Source of the DNA: Corynebacterium felinum
GTDB lineage: Bacteria > Actinomycetota > Actinomycetes > Mycobacteriales > Mycobacteriaceae
Direction: 5' to 3'
DNA: 64,000 bases
NCBI RefSeq assembly: GCF_030408755.1
Contig: NZ_CP047209.1
Coordinates: 2,914,001-2,978,000, forward strand
Both the position numbers and the translations under genes were made by a program. The notes below the pieces were generated by a model that saw only the letters and a list, made by a program, of their open reading frames with translations, made no database searches and was not told the DNA's origin. Below are positions 37,076 through 44,895 of this stretch, piece after piece; positions within the stretch are counted from its first letter, which is position 1, and the number at the start of each line of letters is the position of its first letter.

Positions 37076-37597
37076 AACTCGACTTTTCCTACCTTTAGGG
37101 CGAGTACCCGTAGCTTTTACGTAATTTGGTCGAGTTACCCTGTGGCAGGTTCGCTCAAGGCAAGATTCAAGGGCTCACACGAATCAAGCAACTCGACCTT
37201 TCTGTCCTCAGCGAAGGGAGTTGGACCGTTCTCCAAAGAAAGGTCGAGATACCTCACACGCAGCTCATGCTAGGTGCGTAGTACGCCCTGTAGCGCTTAC
37301 AAGTAACTCGACTCTTTGCCTCAGGAAAGCCTTGGGGCCAATGGGGAGTCGTCAATCAGTCGAGTTACCTCGCGGGTGGCTTCCTTCAAGCAGGGTGCAC
37401 GACCCAGGTGAGTCAAGACAACTCGACTTTTCCCCATTATGGGATGCAGATTCATTGGTGTATTCACACAAAGGTCGAGAAAGCTCATATGTTCCTAGGC
37501 ACGGGAGGCTATTGCACCCCATGAAAATTGGAGGTACCTCGACTTACTAGATCCCAAGGTTCGTATATTCGCGGTTTGAGTGCGGATCAGTCGAGTT
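37076..37597. repeat. Array of ten 8-bp motifs in alternating orientation, period about 115 bp
   Basis: AACTCGAC (or one-base variant) starts at 37076, 37190, 37305, 37420 and 37536. Its complement GTCGAG(TT) starts at 37129, 37243, 37359, 37474 and 37590. Same-orientation copies are 114-116 bp apart, and alternate gaps are 53-54 and 61-62 bp start to start. Flanks are partly conserved: GTCGAGTTACCTCGCGG at 37359 and 37590, AAAGGTCGAGA at 37243 and 37474. Sequence between motifs is otherwise unique. Neighbouring motifs can pair either way, for example a 13-bp stem in the second unit. No frame here looks coding. The 855-bp stretch 36942-37796 between the nuclease pseudogene and pepN holds nothing else I recognise. 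Function unknown. Confidence 0.85.
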
Positions 37598-37796
37598 ACC
37601 TCGCGGCAGGTCACATCGAAACGAAGTGTGGGGCTCGTGGGGATCACGACAACCTATATGGAAACCGTTCACGCTGTTGGGGCGTCGACAAGCAAATAGT
37701 TGTAGGCAAGAGAACTAAACTTTTTGCACTACACTCGCCCACTTCTTCCCCCTGTGATTCAGATAATGCGCGAGTGATCTTTTAAGCTTGTGCGCT

Positions 37797-40298
37797 ATGA
37801 GCAACGCGAACTTAACGTATCTTCATGCACAGGCGCGCACCCAGGCGCTCACGGTTGATTCCCACAGCATTCACCTCGATATCAGTGAGGCGGAAAACTC
37901 ACCTACATTCCAAGCAACGTCGACCATCACTGTGCGTAGCACCAGCTGCGATATTGTGCTCGACTACCTCGGTGAATCCGTGGATACGGTCGAGGTTCAG
38001 GGGGTTGCGCACAGCGTTGATTTTGATGGTGCGCATATCCGCCTTACCTTGCCCGACCATGATCCTGACACCACCTATGTTGTGAAGGTCAGTGGGCATT
38101 CTTCCTACTCGCGTTCGGGTCAGGGTTTGCACCGTTTCACCGACCCCAGCGACAATGCCACCTATGTGTATTCCCACCTCGAGCCCTCTGATGCGCGGCG
38201 GGTTTTCCCGTGTTTTGATCAGCCGGATCTTAAGGCGCGTTTTCATGTGTCGATGACAGTTCCTGACGGGTGGGTGGCGTTAAGTAATCAACCAGAAACT
38301 CATGTCAAGGCGCACACTCATTTCTTCGCCCCGACCCCACCGCTGTCGACTTACCTGACTGCTTTTGCGGCAGGTCCTTATGTTGCTACTTATGATACGT
38401 GGACGTCACCGGCTGGGCTTTCTGTGGAGCTTGGGGTGTGGGTGCGTGCTTCCATGGCGGAGTTTGTGGATGCTGAAATTTTAGAAATTACCAAGCAGGG
38501 CATGGATTTCTTCGATGCCCACTATGGTTTTGAATATCCGTGGGGTAAGTACGATTCCATTTTCGTTCCCGAATACAATCTTGGTGCGATGGAAAACCCT
38601 GGTCTGGTCACGTTCACTGAGTCCTATATTTTCCGTTCTCATGCTACTGATGCGCAGCATGCTGGTCGTGCGAATACGATTCTGCACGAAATGAGCCATA
38701 TGTGGTTCGGTGATCTTGTTACCCCACGCTGGTGGGATGATTTGTGGTTGAAGGAGTCGTTTGCTGAGTTCATGGGGGCTGATGCTTCTGTGGCTGCGAC
38801 CCGTTTCCGTTCTGCTTGGGTGAATTTTGCTGGTGTGCGCAAAAACTGGGCGTATATGCAGGATCAGTTGCCCACGACGCACCCTATTAAGGCGGATATC
38901 CCTGATGTGGATGCTGCCCGCCAGAATTTTGATGGCATTACTTACGCTAAGGGTGCGGCTGTGTTGAAGCAGTTGGTGCATTTTGTGGGGCGCGATAATT
39001 TTTACGCGGCTGCCCGCGAGTATTTCCGCACGTATGCGTTTTCGTGCGCAACTTTCGATGATTTTTTGCAGATTGTGAAGAAGTTTTCGGAGCATGATTT
39101 GGATGAGTGGGCGCGTAAGTGGTTGCTTACGTGTGGCCCTGATCGTTTATCGCCGCGCATTGAGCTTGTCGACGGCTATATCCACTCGCTGCATATCGAT
39201 CAGGTGGCGGATACTCCTCGCCCGCATCGGTTGACTGTTTCGTTGTGGAATAAGCATGGCTCCCAGTTGTTGCGTTCGCAGGAATTCGATGTGACTGTGC
39301 ATGGGCAGGGTGCGTTGGTTGCTGAGGCCACAGGGTGTGTTGCCCCTGATGTGGTGTTGGTGAATGATTATGACCACACTTATGCTGTTGTTGGTTTTGA
39401 TGCCCGTTCGCTGGATACTCTTGCTGAATGTCTTTCGGAGATCAGTGATGAGCTTTCGCGGGCTGTGGTGTGGACGTCGCTGTGGAATATGACTCGTGAT
39501 GCGCAGTTGGATGTTGCACGCTTTGTGCAGATCGCGGTTGATCACGGTGCGGCTGAGTCTAATCCGAGTATTTCTACCCAGATTTTTGGCAATGCGGTTT
39601 TTGCCGCTAGTAATTTTTTGCCTCCTGCTGCCCGTGGGCCTGTGTGTGCGGATCTTGCTGCAAAGTTGTGGGCGTTGGTGCATAGCTCTCACCCTGGTTC
39701 TGATGTTCAGCTTGTGCTGCTGCGTGCTTTTATTGCGGCGGCTACTGTGGCTGGCGAGCAGTTCGCTTCGGATCTGCGCGGTGTTCTTTCCGGCGCGGTG
39801 GCCGGTGTGACGGTGGATGCTGATGTGCGTTGGCGTGTGTTTATTGCTTTGTCGGCGATGGGCCAGTGCAGTGTGGATGAGCTGGATCAGGAGCGTGTGG
39901 CTGATCATACGTTGGATGGGCAGGTGCGTTATCTTCAGGCGCGCTATAGTGTGCCTGAGCTGGGGGTCAAGGATGAGATTTTTGATCTTGTGATGCAGCC
40001 TGGCGCTTATTCCAATGATGAGGTGGATGCGTTGATTTCTGCGTATAACGCCCCTGTCGCTGATGCTGAGGTGGATCATTGTGCCCGCTTTTTCCAGTGG
40101 GTGGAAACCATCTGGTCGCAGCATCCTATTGAGATTGCTAACCGACTGATTCGGGGGTTGTTCCCGAAGCAACCGGAGTCTGATCAGCTGTGCGAACAAT
40201 TGCTTGCCCGCCCGCTACCCGGCGCGCTTTCGCGTGTGTTGTTGGAGTGTCAGGATCATCTGCGCCGGAGTGTGCGTGCGCAGCGGTTTAATGCGTAG
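37797..40298 (+). CDS. pepN: Aminopeptidase N (M1 family)
   Basis: This 833-residue zinc metallopeptidase removes N-terminal amino acids from peptides in the cytoplasm. The exopeptidase motif GAMENPGLVTF (about residue 265) and zinc site HEMSHMWFGDLVTPRWWDDLWLKESFAEF (HExxH-x18-E, about 300) are intact, with the catalytic Tyr region in DGITYAKGAAVLKQL and the ERAP1-like C-terminal helical domain. ATG 37797 is preferred over a GTG at 37788. No clear ribosome-binding site is seen, so a leaderless transcript is possible, a common form in corynebacteria. Its stop overlaps the convergent ADP-ribosylglycohydrolase gene by 11 bp. No signal peptide. Confidence 0.95.
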   Translation: MSNANLTYLHAQARTQALTVDSHSIHLDISEAENSPTFQATSTITVRSTSCDIVLDYLGESVDTVEVQGVAHSVDFDGAHIRLTLPDHDPDTTYVVKVSGHSSYSRSGQGLHRFTDPSDNATYVYSHLEPSDARRVFPCFDQPDLKARFHVSMTVPDGWVALSNQPETHVKAHTHFFAPTPPLSTYLTAFAAGPYVATYDTWTSPAGLSVELGVWVRASMAEFVDAEILEITKQGMDFFDAHYGFEYPWGKYDSIFVPEYNLGAMENPGLVTFTESYIFRSHATDAQHAGRANTILHEMSHMWFGDLVTPRWWDDLWLKESFAEFMGADASVAATRFRSAWVNFAGVRKNWAYMQDQLPTTHPIKADIPDVDAARQNFDGITYAKGAAVLKQLVHFVGRDNFYAAAREYFRTYAFSCATFDDFLQIVKKFSEHDLDEWARKWLLTCGPDRLSPRIELVDGYIHSLHIDQVADTPRPHRLTVSLWNKHGSQLLRSQEFDVTVHGQGALVAEATGCVAPDVVLVNDYDHTYAVVGFDARSLDTLAECLSEISDELSRAVVWTSLWNMTRDAQLDVARFVQIAVDHGAAESNPSISTQIFGNAVFAASNFLPPAARGPVCADLAAKLWALVHSSHPGSDVQLVLLRAFIAAATVAGEQFASDLRGVLSGAVAGVTVDADVRWRVFIALSAMGQCSVDELDQERVADHTLDGQVRYLQARYSVPELGVKDEIFDLVMQPGAYSNDEVDALISAYNAPVADAEVDHCARFFQWVETIWSQHPIEIANRLIRGLFPKQPESDQLCEQLLARPLPGALSRVLLECQDHLRRSVRAQRFNA

Positions 40299-41334
40299 TT
40301 TGAGGTATCTGGTTTAAGTCCCAGTTGATGTGGCCACAGTGTTCTTTGGAGCTTGTGGCCACTGGTATTTTTCCTGCCAGTTGGGAGAGTTCGTGGGCTG
40401 TTGTGCGGATCAGTTGGTGGTTGTGTAGTTGGTGTGTCCAGCTGGTGGGGATGGTGTGGGCCCCGTAGTGTGCACCGGCGAGTTGGCCGTAGACGGCTGT
40501 GACTGTGTCGGCGTCGTCGCCGAGGTTTGCTGCGGCGCAGGCTCCTTCTTCGAAGGTGTTGGTGTGGGCAAAGGCCCAGAGTGCGGCTTCGAGGGTGTGC
40601 AGGACGTAGCCGGAGGAGGAGATTTCGGCGCGTGGTTTTGTGGCGTAGCTACCGCGCAGGATGGTTGCAAGTTCGCTGGTATGTACGTGTGTGGCGAGGT
40701 GGTGTGCGGTAGTTAAGAGGGTGTTTTTGTCCCAGCCGTGGATTGCTCCGGCGATGAGGACGCCGTAGGTGGCGCAGGCTTCAATGCAGTCACGGGCGGG
40801 GTGGGTGGTTATAGAGCTTGCCGCGCAGGTGCGTGCGGTTTCCCCAAGGTTGGGGTGGTAGGCCATGGCCACGGGTGCTAGGCGCATGAGGGAGCCGTTG
40901 CCGGAGCGCCAGTTTTTGTGTGGGTTGCGGTGTATTGTGCGGTTGAGGTGGTAGTCGCCGAGTGCTTTAAGTGTTTGCTGCCCGATGCCGAAGCATCGTC
41001 CGGTGCTGCTGAGGTATCCTTCGTCGCGCCATGCGAGGTAGCGGTCGAGTTGGTTGGCTAGGTCGAATGTGGAGGTTTCGATGAGGCTGCGTGCGATGCA
41101 TAGTGCCATGGAGGTGTCGTCGGTCCAGGTTCCGGCGGGGAGGTTGAATTTTCCGCCGCTGGTCATTCCGGTGATTGCGGGGAAGCGGTCGCGGTGCATG
41201 AATTCGACGGGTGCGCCGAGTGCATCGCCGACTGCGAGTCCGACTAGCGCCCCTACGCAGCGATCCTGGGTGGCGGCGTCAGTATCAGTGTCCGTGCTGG
41301 TGGCGTTGTGTGCGGTTTGTGCTGTGGTGTTCAT
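40288..41334 (-). CDS. ADP-ribosylglycohydrolase family protein
   Basis: This 348-residue DraG-like hydrolase starts at ATG 41334, which overlaps the DUF2283 stop (ATGA). The first metal-site motif GTWTDDTSMALCIA and the C-terminal ANLGDDADTVTAVYGQLAGA are intact, as is GALVGLAVGDALGAPVEF at the start of the fold. These bind the dinuclear Mg/Mn centre that cleaves ADP-ribose from arginine or other acceptors. The first 25 residues are Thr/Ala-rich and probably disordered. It is the last gene of a coupled AlbA_2-DUF2283-DraG set, so it probably reverses ADP-ribosylation in that context; no ADP-ribosyltransferase gene is visible nearby. Confidence 0.85.
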   Translation of the reverse strand: MNTTAQTAHNATSTDTDTDAATQDRCVGALVGLAVGDALGAPVEFMHRDRFPAITGMTSGGKFNLPAGTWTDDTSMALCIARSLIETSTFDLANQLDRYLAWRDEGYLSSTGRCFGIGQQTLKALGDYHLNRTIHRNPHKNWRSGNGSLMRLAPVAMAYHPNLGETARTCAASSITTHPARDCIEACATYGVLIAGAIHGWDKNTLLTTAHHLATHVHTSELATILRGSYATKPRAEISSSGYVLHTLEAALWAFAHTNTFEEGACAAANLGDDADTVTAVYGQLAGAHYGAHTIPTSWTHQLHNHQLIRTTAHELSQLAGKIPVATSSKEHCGHINWDLNQIPQTTH

Positions 41335-41558
41335 TGCTGTGTGAGTTCCCATTCTTCAGGGAGCATGGCGGTTGCGCCGAGAATTTCGATGCCGAGAATG
41401 CGCCCGTGTTTGTCGTGGTCGAGAATTACTATGCCGCGGTCGGTGTCGATGACCGTTTGACTCGCCGCTGTGCCTTCATTGGTGAGGTAGAGGTAGGAGG
41501 CGTCGGCTTCGGGGTCGAAGGTAAATCTTAAGCTTTTTCGTTCGTCACGGTAGTTCAT
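41331..41558 (-). CDS. DUF2283 family protein
   Basis: This 75-residue protein (MNYRDERKSLRFTFDPEADASYLYL..., then GIVILDHDKHGRILGIEILGA) has the DUF2283 pattern D-x-EADxxYxxL and GxIxGIEIL. Such small proteins occur in toxin-antitoxin and mobile contexts, but their role is unknown. Both ends overlap neighbours by 4 bp (ATGA), so the three genes are translationally coupled. The 41558 start is fixed by this overlap; the frame itself opens 11 codons earlier. Confidence 0.8.
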   Translation of the reverse strand: MNYRDERKSLRFTFDPEADASYLYLTNEGTAASQTVIDTDRGIVILDHDKHGRILGIEILGATAMLPEEWELTQQ

Positions 41559-42043
41559 TGTTTGTCTTCGTTGTTGTTGAGGCGGATGCATTGTTTGCCT
41601 TCGCGGCGGAGTATTTTCCCTTCTGTGGTGCTGTGGCAGCTGGTGGTGGCTGGTATTTCGATGATGAGTAGGCGTCGGTCGCAGTAGTTGAGTGGCTGTA
41701 TGTGCACTGTGAGTGGGGGTTGGGTTTTGTTGGCGATTGTGTGGTGTAGCTGTGTGGGGTTGATGTCGGTGCCTTTGATTGCGGTGACTCCGGGGATTTT
41801 GTCGGCGACTCCAACCACGATGTAGGTGGGTGCGTGTGTGCCGTTGGCGAGGCAGACTGCGGCTTCGATGATTTTGTCGATGACAGCTTGTTGGGGGTTT
41901 GTGGAGCGGGGGTTGAAGGTGGGGTCTTCTTTGAATTCGAGTGTTTCTGATTCGGTGGCGTCCGCGGTTTCACCCCGCCTGATTGCTTCAAGTGCAGCCC
42001 ACACGGGTTTGGGGCAGGTGTGCTTGCGGGATGCTGCTGACAT
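41555..42043 (-). CDS. AlbA_2 (Schlafen-like) domain protein, stand-alone
   Basis: The 162-residue product holds only an AlbA_2 divergent DNA/RNA-binding domain: ESETLEFKEDPTF (start motif), DKIIEAAVCLANGTHAPTYIVVGVADKIPGV and LNYCDRRLLIIEIPATT, ending KQCIRLNNNEDKQ. It aligns well with residues about 15-165 of the next upstream gene (ESEFLEFKED, EVVCFANSDHAWGYVVIGVADKVPG), so it is a paralogue lacking the ATPase half. ATG 42043 (MSAASRKHTC) is preferred over the frame opening at 42052. It is 99 bp downstream of the larger AlbA gene and coupled to DUF2283. Confidence 0.8.
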   Translation of the reverse strand: MSAASRKHTCPKPVWAALEAIRRGETADATESETLEFKEDPTFNPRSTNPQQAVIDKIIEAAVCLANGTHAPTYIVVGVADKIPGVTAIKGTDINPTQLHHTIANKTQPPLTVHIQPLNYCDRRLLIIEIPATTSCHSTTEGKILRREGKQCIRLNNNEDKQ

Positions 42044-42142
42044 AGCCCCCACAGTACTGCGATTTTTTTATGCGTGACGACGCCGCCACCGCACCTCCCC
42101 CAGCTTCAGCAGCGTTGGGCTGGGCGCAGTGGTGAACGCGTG

Positions 42143-43870
42143 TTAGCTTCCCGCAATCCATCGCGTTGCCGAACCCCTTTGCGGGCCATGGGGATCAATG
42201 CGTGCTCGACCAAGGGTGCGCAAATAACGCAGGTGTTCTGTGATCTCTTTCCGATCAACACCGATTTCTTCTGCTGCCTCGGCAGCACTTATTGAAGCTC
42301 CATCGCTGAGCTGGGAAAGAAGCCATTCTCCAATAGAGACGCTTGCTAGGGTTTTTCCTTCCGTCTTCCCCATTATCCTTCGGCTTTTTTCACTGAGTAC
42401 CCACTCGCGTGCATCGCGGATTTGTTGCGTCAGTCCGTACTCGCATAAAGCTGCCATCAGTTCTTTAGCTTCAGTTTTTGCTGTTTGCGTTTTCTCCATG
42501 ACTTGCTTTTCGGTGATAATTGGTGCTTCCCACAAATGCCACAGCACAATGAGCACATTGACACTGTTCATCATTTCGCCGAATTCTTCATCAAAGCGAA
42601 GCAGTGCAGCAACAAAATCGGTATCAGGTGTTCCTGATGGAATTATCACTTCTACTGAAACATCCGTCACGTCGACCTCTGGAACATCACGCCCAGTACG
42701 AATCATTGATGCCCAGACACGATCGAATCCTCGCGATGATTCCTCCACTAGCCCCAACGCTCGCATTGCAGCCATCAATGTGGCATTACGTGGCACCGAT
42801 TGCGTAGTGAGGAGGCGATCTTTATCGACTCCCACCGGCAAAGAACCAGGCGACCATACTTTGAGCACGCGTGGTGATTGATCGACCACAATTGGTTGGC
42901 TGCTGAGCCAATCACGATGCACGAGGGCATTGGTAATTATCTCGTCAACCGCTTCTTTTGGTAGCCGGGGTATTGCGATTTCTTGCCCTCCGTCAAGACG
43001 CACTCTTTTCACGTCTTGTTCCGAATAGCGTGCGATCAACCGTTGTATGTGTGGCAGAGCACTAATGATCGGCTCAGCTATTTCGGTGACGTGCGGGTCT
43101 GCACCAGGAAAAGGTCGCCACAGGTGTCGAACAGTGATAAGTGGTGGTGGCGGCGGAAGAAGGAGTATGTCTGCTGCTTTACGCAGCCTTTCATTTTGAT
43201 TGATCAGACCCAGTTCACGCAAGAGCCCACGTGCTGTTTCAGGTACTGCTGGATCAATGCCGCTTGCCTTTCGGCGGTTAGCCAGTAGCCGTCGCGCCTC
43301 ATTAACAACGTCGAGGCTAATTTCTTCGACCGTATGAGTGGAGTTCTTCGCCATGTAGTCCGGATTTGCACGCGCATAGACAATTGCTTGTCTTTCTTCT
43401 TGCGACAGTGGTACACACCTAGTCCCTACTCTCTTTGACGCTTGTCCTTTAGCGCGGGTATAGAGTGTGAGTGCCTCAGGAATTGTCACTATTAAGAGGC
43501 GTTTCTCAGCAAACACGAGTGGTTCGACTTCGACTCGCAAATTGGGCTTAGTTCTAGCAAAGACTTTGTCGCGCACATCAGTCTCGTCCATATCCGTGCC
43601 AGTAAAAGCTTCCCTGCCTGGAACTTTGTCGGCTACTCCAATGACAACGTAGCCCCACGCATGGTCGCTATTGGCGAAACAGACGACCTCGTCGATGACT
43701 TTTTCAATCAGATCCGCGCGTGAGTTTTTAGCCTGTGGGTCATGGGCTCGGTCTTCTTTAAACTCCAAGAATTCTGACTCTACAGAATCGGCTGTCGCGC
43801 CTTGTTCAATCTTTTTTAGAGCATCAAGAATGATCGTCTCATGCTGTGAACCAAATCCTTGTGTAGCCAT
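42143..43870 (-). CDS. AlbA_2 / HATPase transcriptional-regulator-like protein
   Basis: The 575-residue protein has an N-terminal AlbA_2 domain (residues about 20-165), then a RecG-C-terminal-like HATPase_c_4 region (EAVDEIITNALVHRDWLSSQPIVVDQ, VWSPGSLPVGV, RNATLMAAMRALGLVEESSRGFDRV). The C-terminal winged helix (AAEAAEEIGVDRKEITEHLRYLRTLGRARIDP) is suited to DNA binding. ATG 43870 (MATQGFGSQH) is chosen; the frame opens earlier inside the repeat. A 19-bp palindrome lies 27-45 bp upstream, a likely autoregulatory operator. Proteins of this build are often annotated as ATP-dependent helicase or putative DNA-binding regulator, and some belong to defence-linked Schlafen-like families. Confidence 0.78.
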   Translation of the reverse strand: MATQGFGSQHETIILDALKKIEQGATADSVESEFLEFKEDRAHDPQAKNSRADLIEKVIDEVVCFANSDHAWGYVVIGVADKVPGREAFTGTDMDETDVRDKVFARTKPNLRVEVEPLVFAEKRLLIVTIPEALTLYTRAKGQASKRVGTRCVPLSQEERQAIVYARANPDYMAKNSTHTVEEISLDVVNEARRLLANRRKASGIDPAVPETARGLLRELGLINQNERLRKAADILLLPPPPPLITVRHLWRPFPGADPHVTEIAEPIISALPHIQRLIARYSEQDVKRVRLDGGQEIAIPRLPKEAVDEIITNALVHRDWLSSQPIVVDQSPRVLKVWSPGSLPVGVDKDRLLTTQSVPRNATLMAAMRALGLVEESSRGFDRVWASMIRTGRDVPEVDVTDVSVEVIIPSGTPDTDFVAALLRFDEEFGEMMNSVNVLIVLWHLWEAPIITEKQVMEKTQTAKTEAKELMAALCEYGLTQQIRDAREWVLSEKSRRIMGKTEGKTLASVSIGEWLLSQLSDGASISAAEAAEEIGVDRKEITEHLRYLRTLGRARIDPHGPQRGSATRWIAGS

Positions 43871-43882
43871 GTCGCCCACTTT

Positions 43883-44000
43883 AGCATTTCCGCAGGAAGT
43901 TGTTTCAAACAACTTAAAACAACTCACCAACAAATTCCCCACCCAACGAAACAAGAAAAGCCAGCTCAGGGTATAAAACACAGTTGTTTGAAGTTGTTAA
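43883..44000 (-). repeat. Direct-repeat copy 1 with GTTGTTT palindrome
   Basis: About 118 bp nearly repeated at 44130-44247 (offset 247 bp). It contains the perfect 19-bp palindrome AAGTTGTTTCAAACAACTT (43897-43915), followed by further GTTGTTT/AAACAAC half-sites near 43917 and 43983-44002. It lies immediately upstream of the 575-residue AlbA gene, so it probably holds its promoter and operator. Confidence 0.8.
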
Positions 44001-44129
44001 CAACTAACGCCCCACCCACAGCAGCACACACTCGGCAGCCAAACACTCCCCACATCCTCTAAAGCGAAAAAGAGCAGGCCACGACCATTTTTTACAATGC
44101 CGTCACTCGCTTTATGGTCTCCAGGCTTG

Positions 44130-44247
44130 AGCATTTCCGCAGGAAGTTGTTTCAAACAACTTGAAACAACTCACCACCAACTTCCCCACCCCATACAACA
44201 AAAAATGCCAGTTCAGAGCATAAAACACAGTTGTTTGACGTTGTTGC
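44130..44247 (-). repeat. Direct-repeat copy 2 with GTTGTTT palindrome
   Basis: This is the second copy of the control region, with the identical palindrome at 44144-44162. The segment that follows on the minus strand (44000-44129) lacks a recognisable gene, so this looks like a duplicated promoter whose gene was lost, or a second operator set. The 385 bp between 43871 and 44255 contain only these two copies. Confidence 0.75.
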
Positions 44248-44255
44248 AGCGTTGT

Positions 44256-44486
44256 TTAGCGTCGCCAGAGCTTCATAGTTAAGTAAACAGCAGAAGTGAT
44301 CAGGGCAAGAACACAGGTGCCAAAGCTAACAAGGCCCACAAGACCCGCACCAATATTCGCCCCCACCGTGTGCTCCACTGCCCACGGAGTCTGGGCGGCA
44401 AGCGCAGCGACCGCACACACAGCAGTAATAATCCACAAAGCTACAGCTGCAATGCCACAACCCCCTTCCGGAAGAAAGCTACGCAC
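44256..44486 (-). CDS. Small membrane protein
   Basis: The 76-residue protein (VRSFLPEGGCGIAAVALWIITAVCAVAALAAQT...) has two hydrophobic helices, the second GANIGAGLVGLVSFGTCVLALITSAVYL, and a basic C-terminus KLWRR. The GTG at 44486 lies 7 bp inside the NUDIX gene end, with GGGGCGA just upstream, so coupled translation is likely. Function unknown. It closes the accD3-NUDIX transcript. Confidence 0.6.
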   Translation of the reverse strand: MRSFLPEGGCGIAAVALWIITAVCAVAALAAQTPWAVEHTVGANIGAGLVGLVSFGTCVLALITSAVYLTMKLWRR

Positions 44487-44895
44487 TCGCCCCTAATGCT
44501 GGAAGAAGTACATCTTCAAGCAAGGGCGCAAGATCATCAGGCAATGGATCATTCGGATCAAGAATACGCGACTGCGCAATCTCATTATTCAAACGAAACT
44601 CAGGAATCCCACGGTGCCAAAACACATAGGCCTTGACACCCCACCCCGACTCGTTGGCAGCATCGGCAAGAAACTCGCCCATAAACTCCACCTGTTCAGG
44701 GTCAAGATCCACACCAATTTCTTCCTGAGTCTCACGCAGCGCTGCCTGCTTGGGTGATTCACCCGGCTCAAGCTTGCCGCCAGGCAGCATGAAACGCTGC
44801 GTGCCCTGCTTGCGCACAGTGAGGATACGCCCCGCGGCGTCGATAAGCAGCACAGCACTCACCACAACAACGTGGTCATAGGAAGACTGCTGCAT
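44479..44895 (-). CDS. NUDIX hydrolase
   Basis: This 138-residue Nudix protein has the full box GGKLEPGESPKQAALRETQEEIGVDL (G-x5-E-x7-REUxEExGU) at about residues 39-64, which binds Mg and hydrolyses nucleoside diphosphate linked substrates. The substrate is not deducible. Start ATG 44895 overlaps the accD3 stop (TGATG); a GTG one codon earlier is also possible. The linkage to mycolate genes is probably operon convenience. Confidence 0.85.
   Translation of the reverse strand: MQQSSYDHVVVVSAVLLIDAAGRILTVRKQGTQRFMLPGGKLEPGESPKQAALRETQEEIGVDLDPEQVEFMGEFLADAANESGWGVKAYVFWHRGIPEFRLNNEIAQSRILDPNDPLPDDLAPLLEDVLLPALGASA

Noticed and set aside
37076..37597. CRISPR array call
   Set aside because: Repeats are only 8-20 bp, alternate in orientation and vary; spacers are 45-53 bp; no cas genes are present in the window.
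37037..37785. Three short plus-strand frames spanning the array (78, 109 and 85 codons)
   Set aside because: Each overlaps the repeat motifs, lacks a ribosome-binding site and has composition unlike the neighbouring genes. The periodic motif, not coding, explains the region.
39147..40199. 350-codon minus-strand frame opposite pepN
   Set aside because: Shadow frame, rich in His, Arg and Gln, with no domain; pepN is certain on the other strand.
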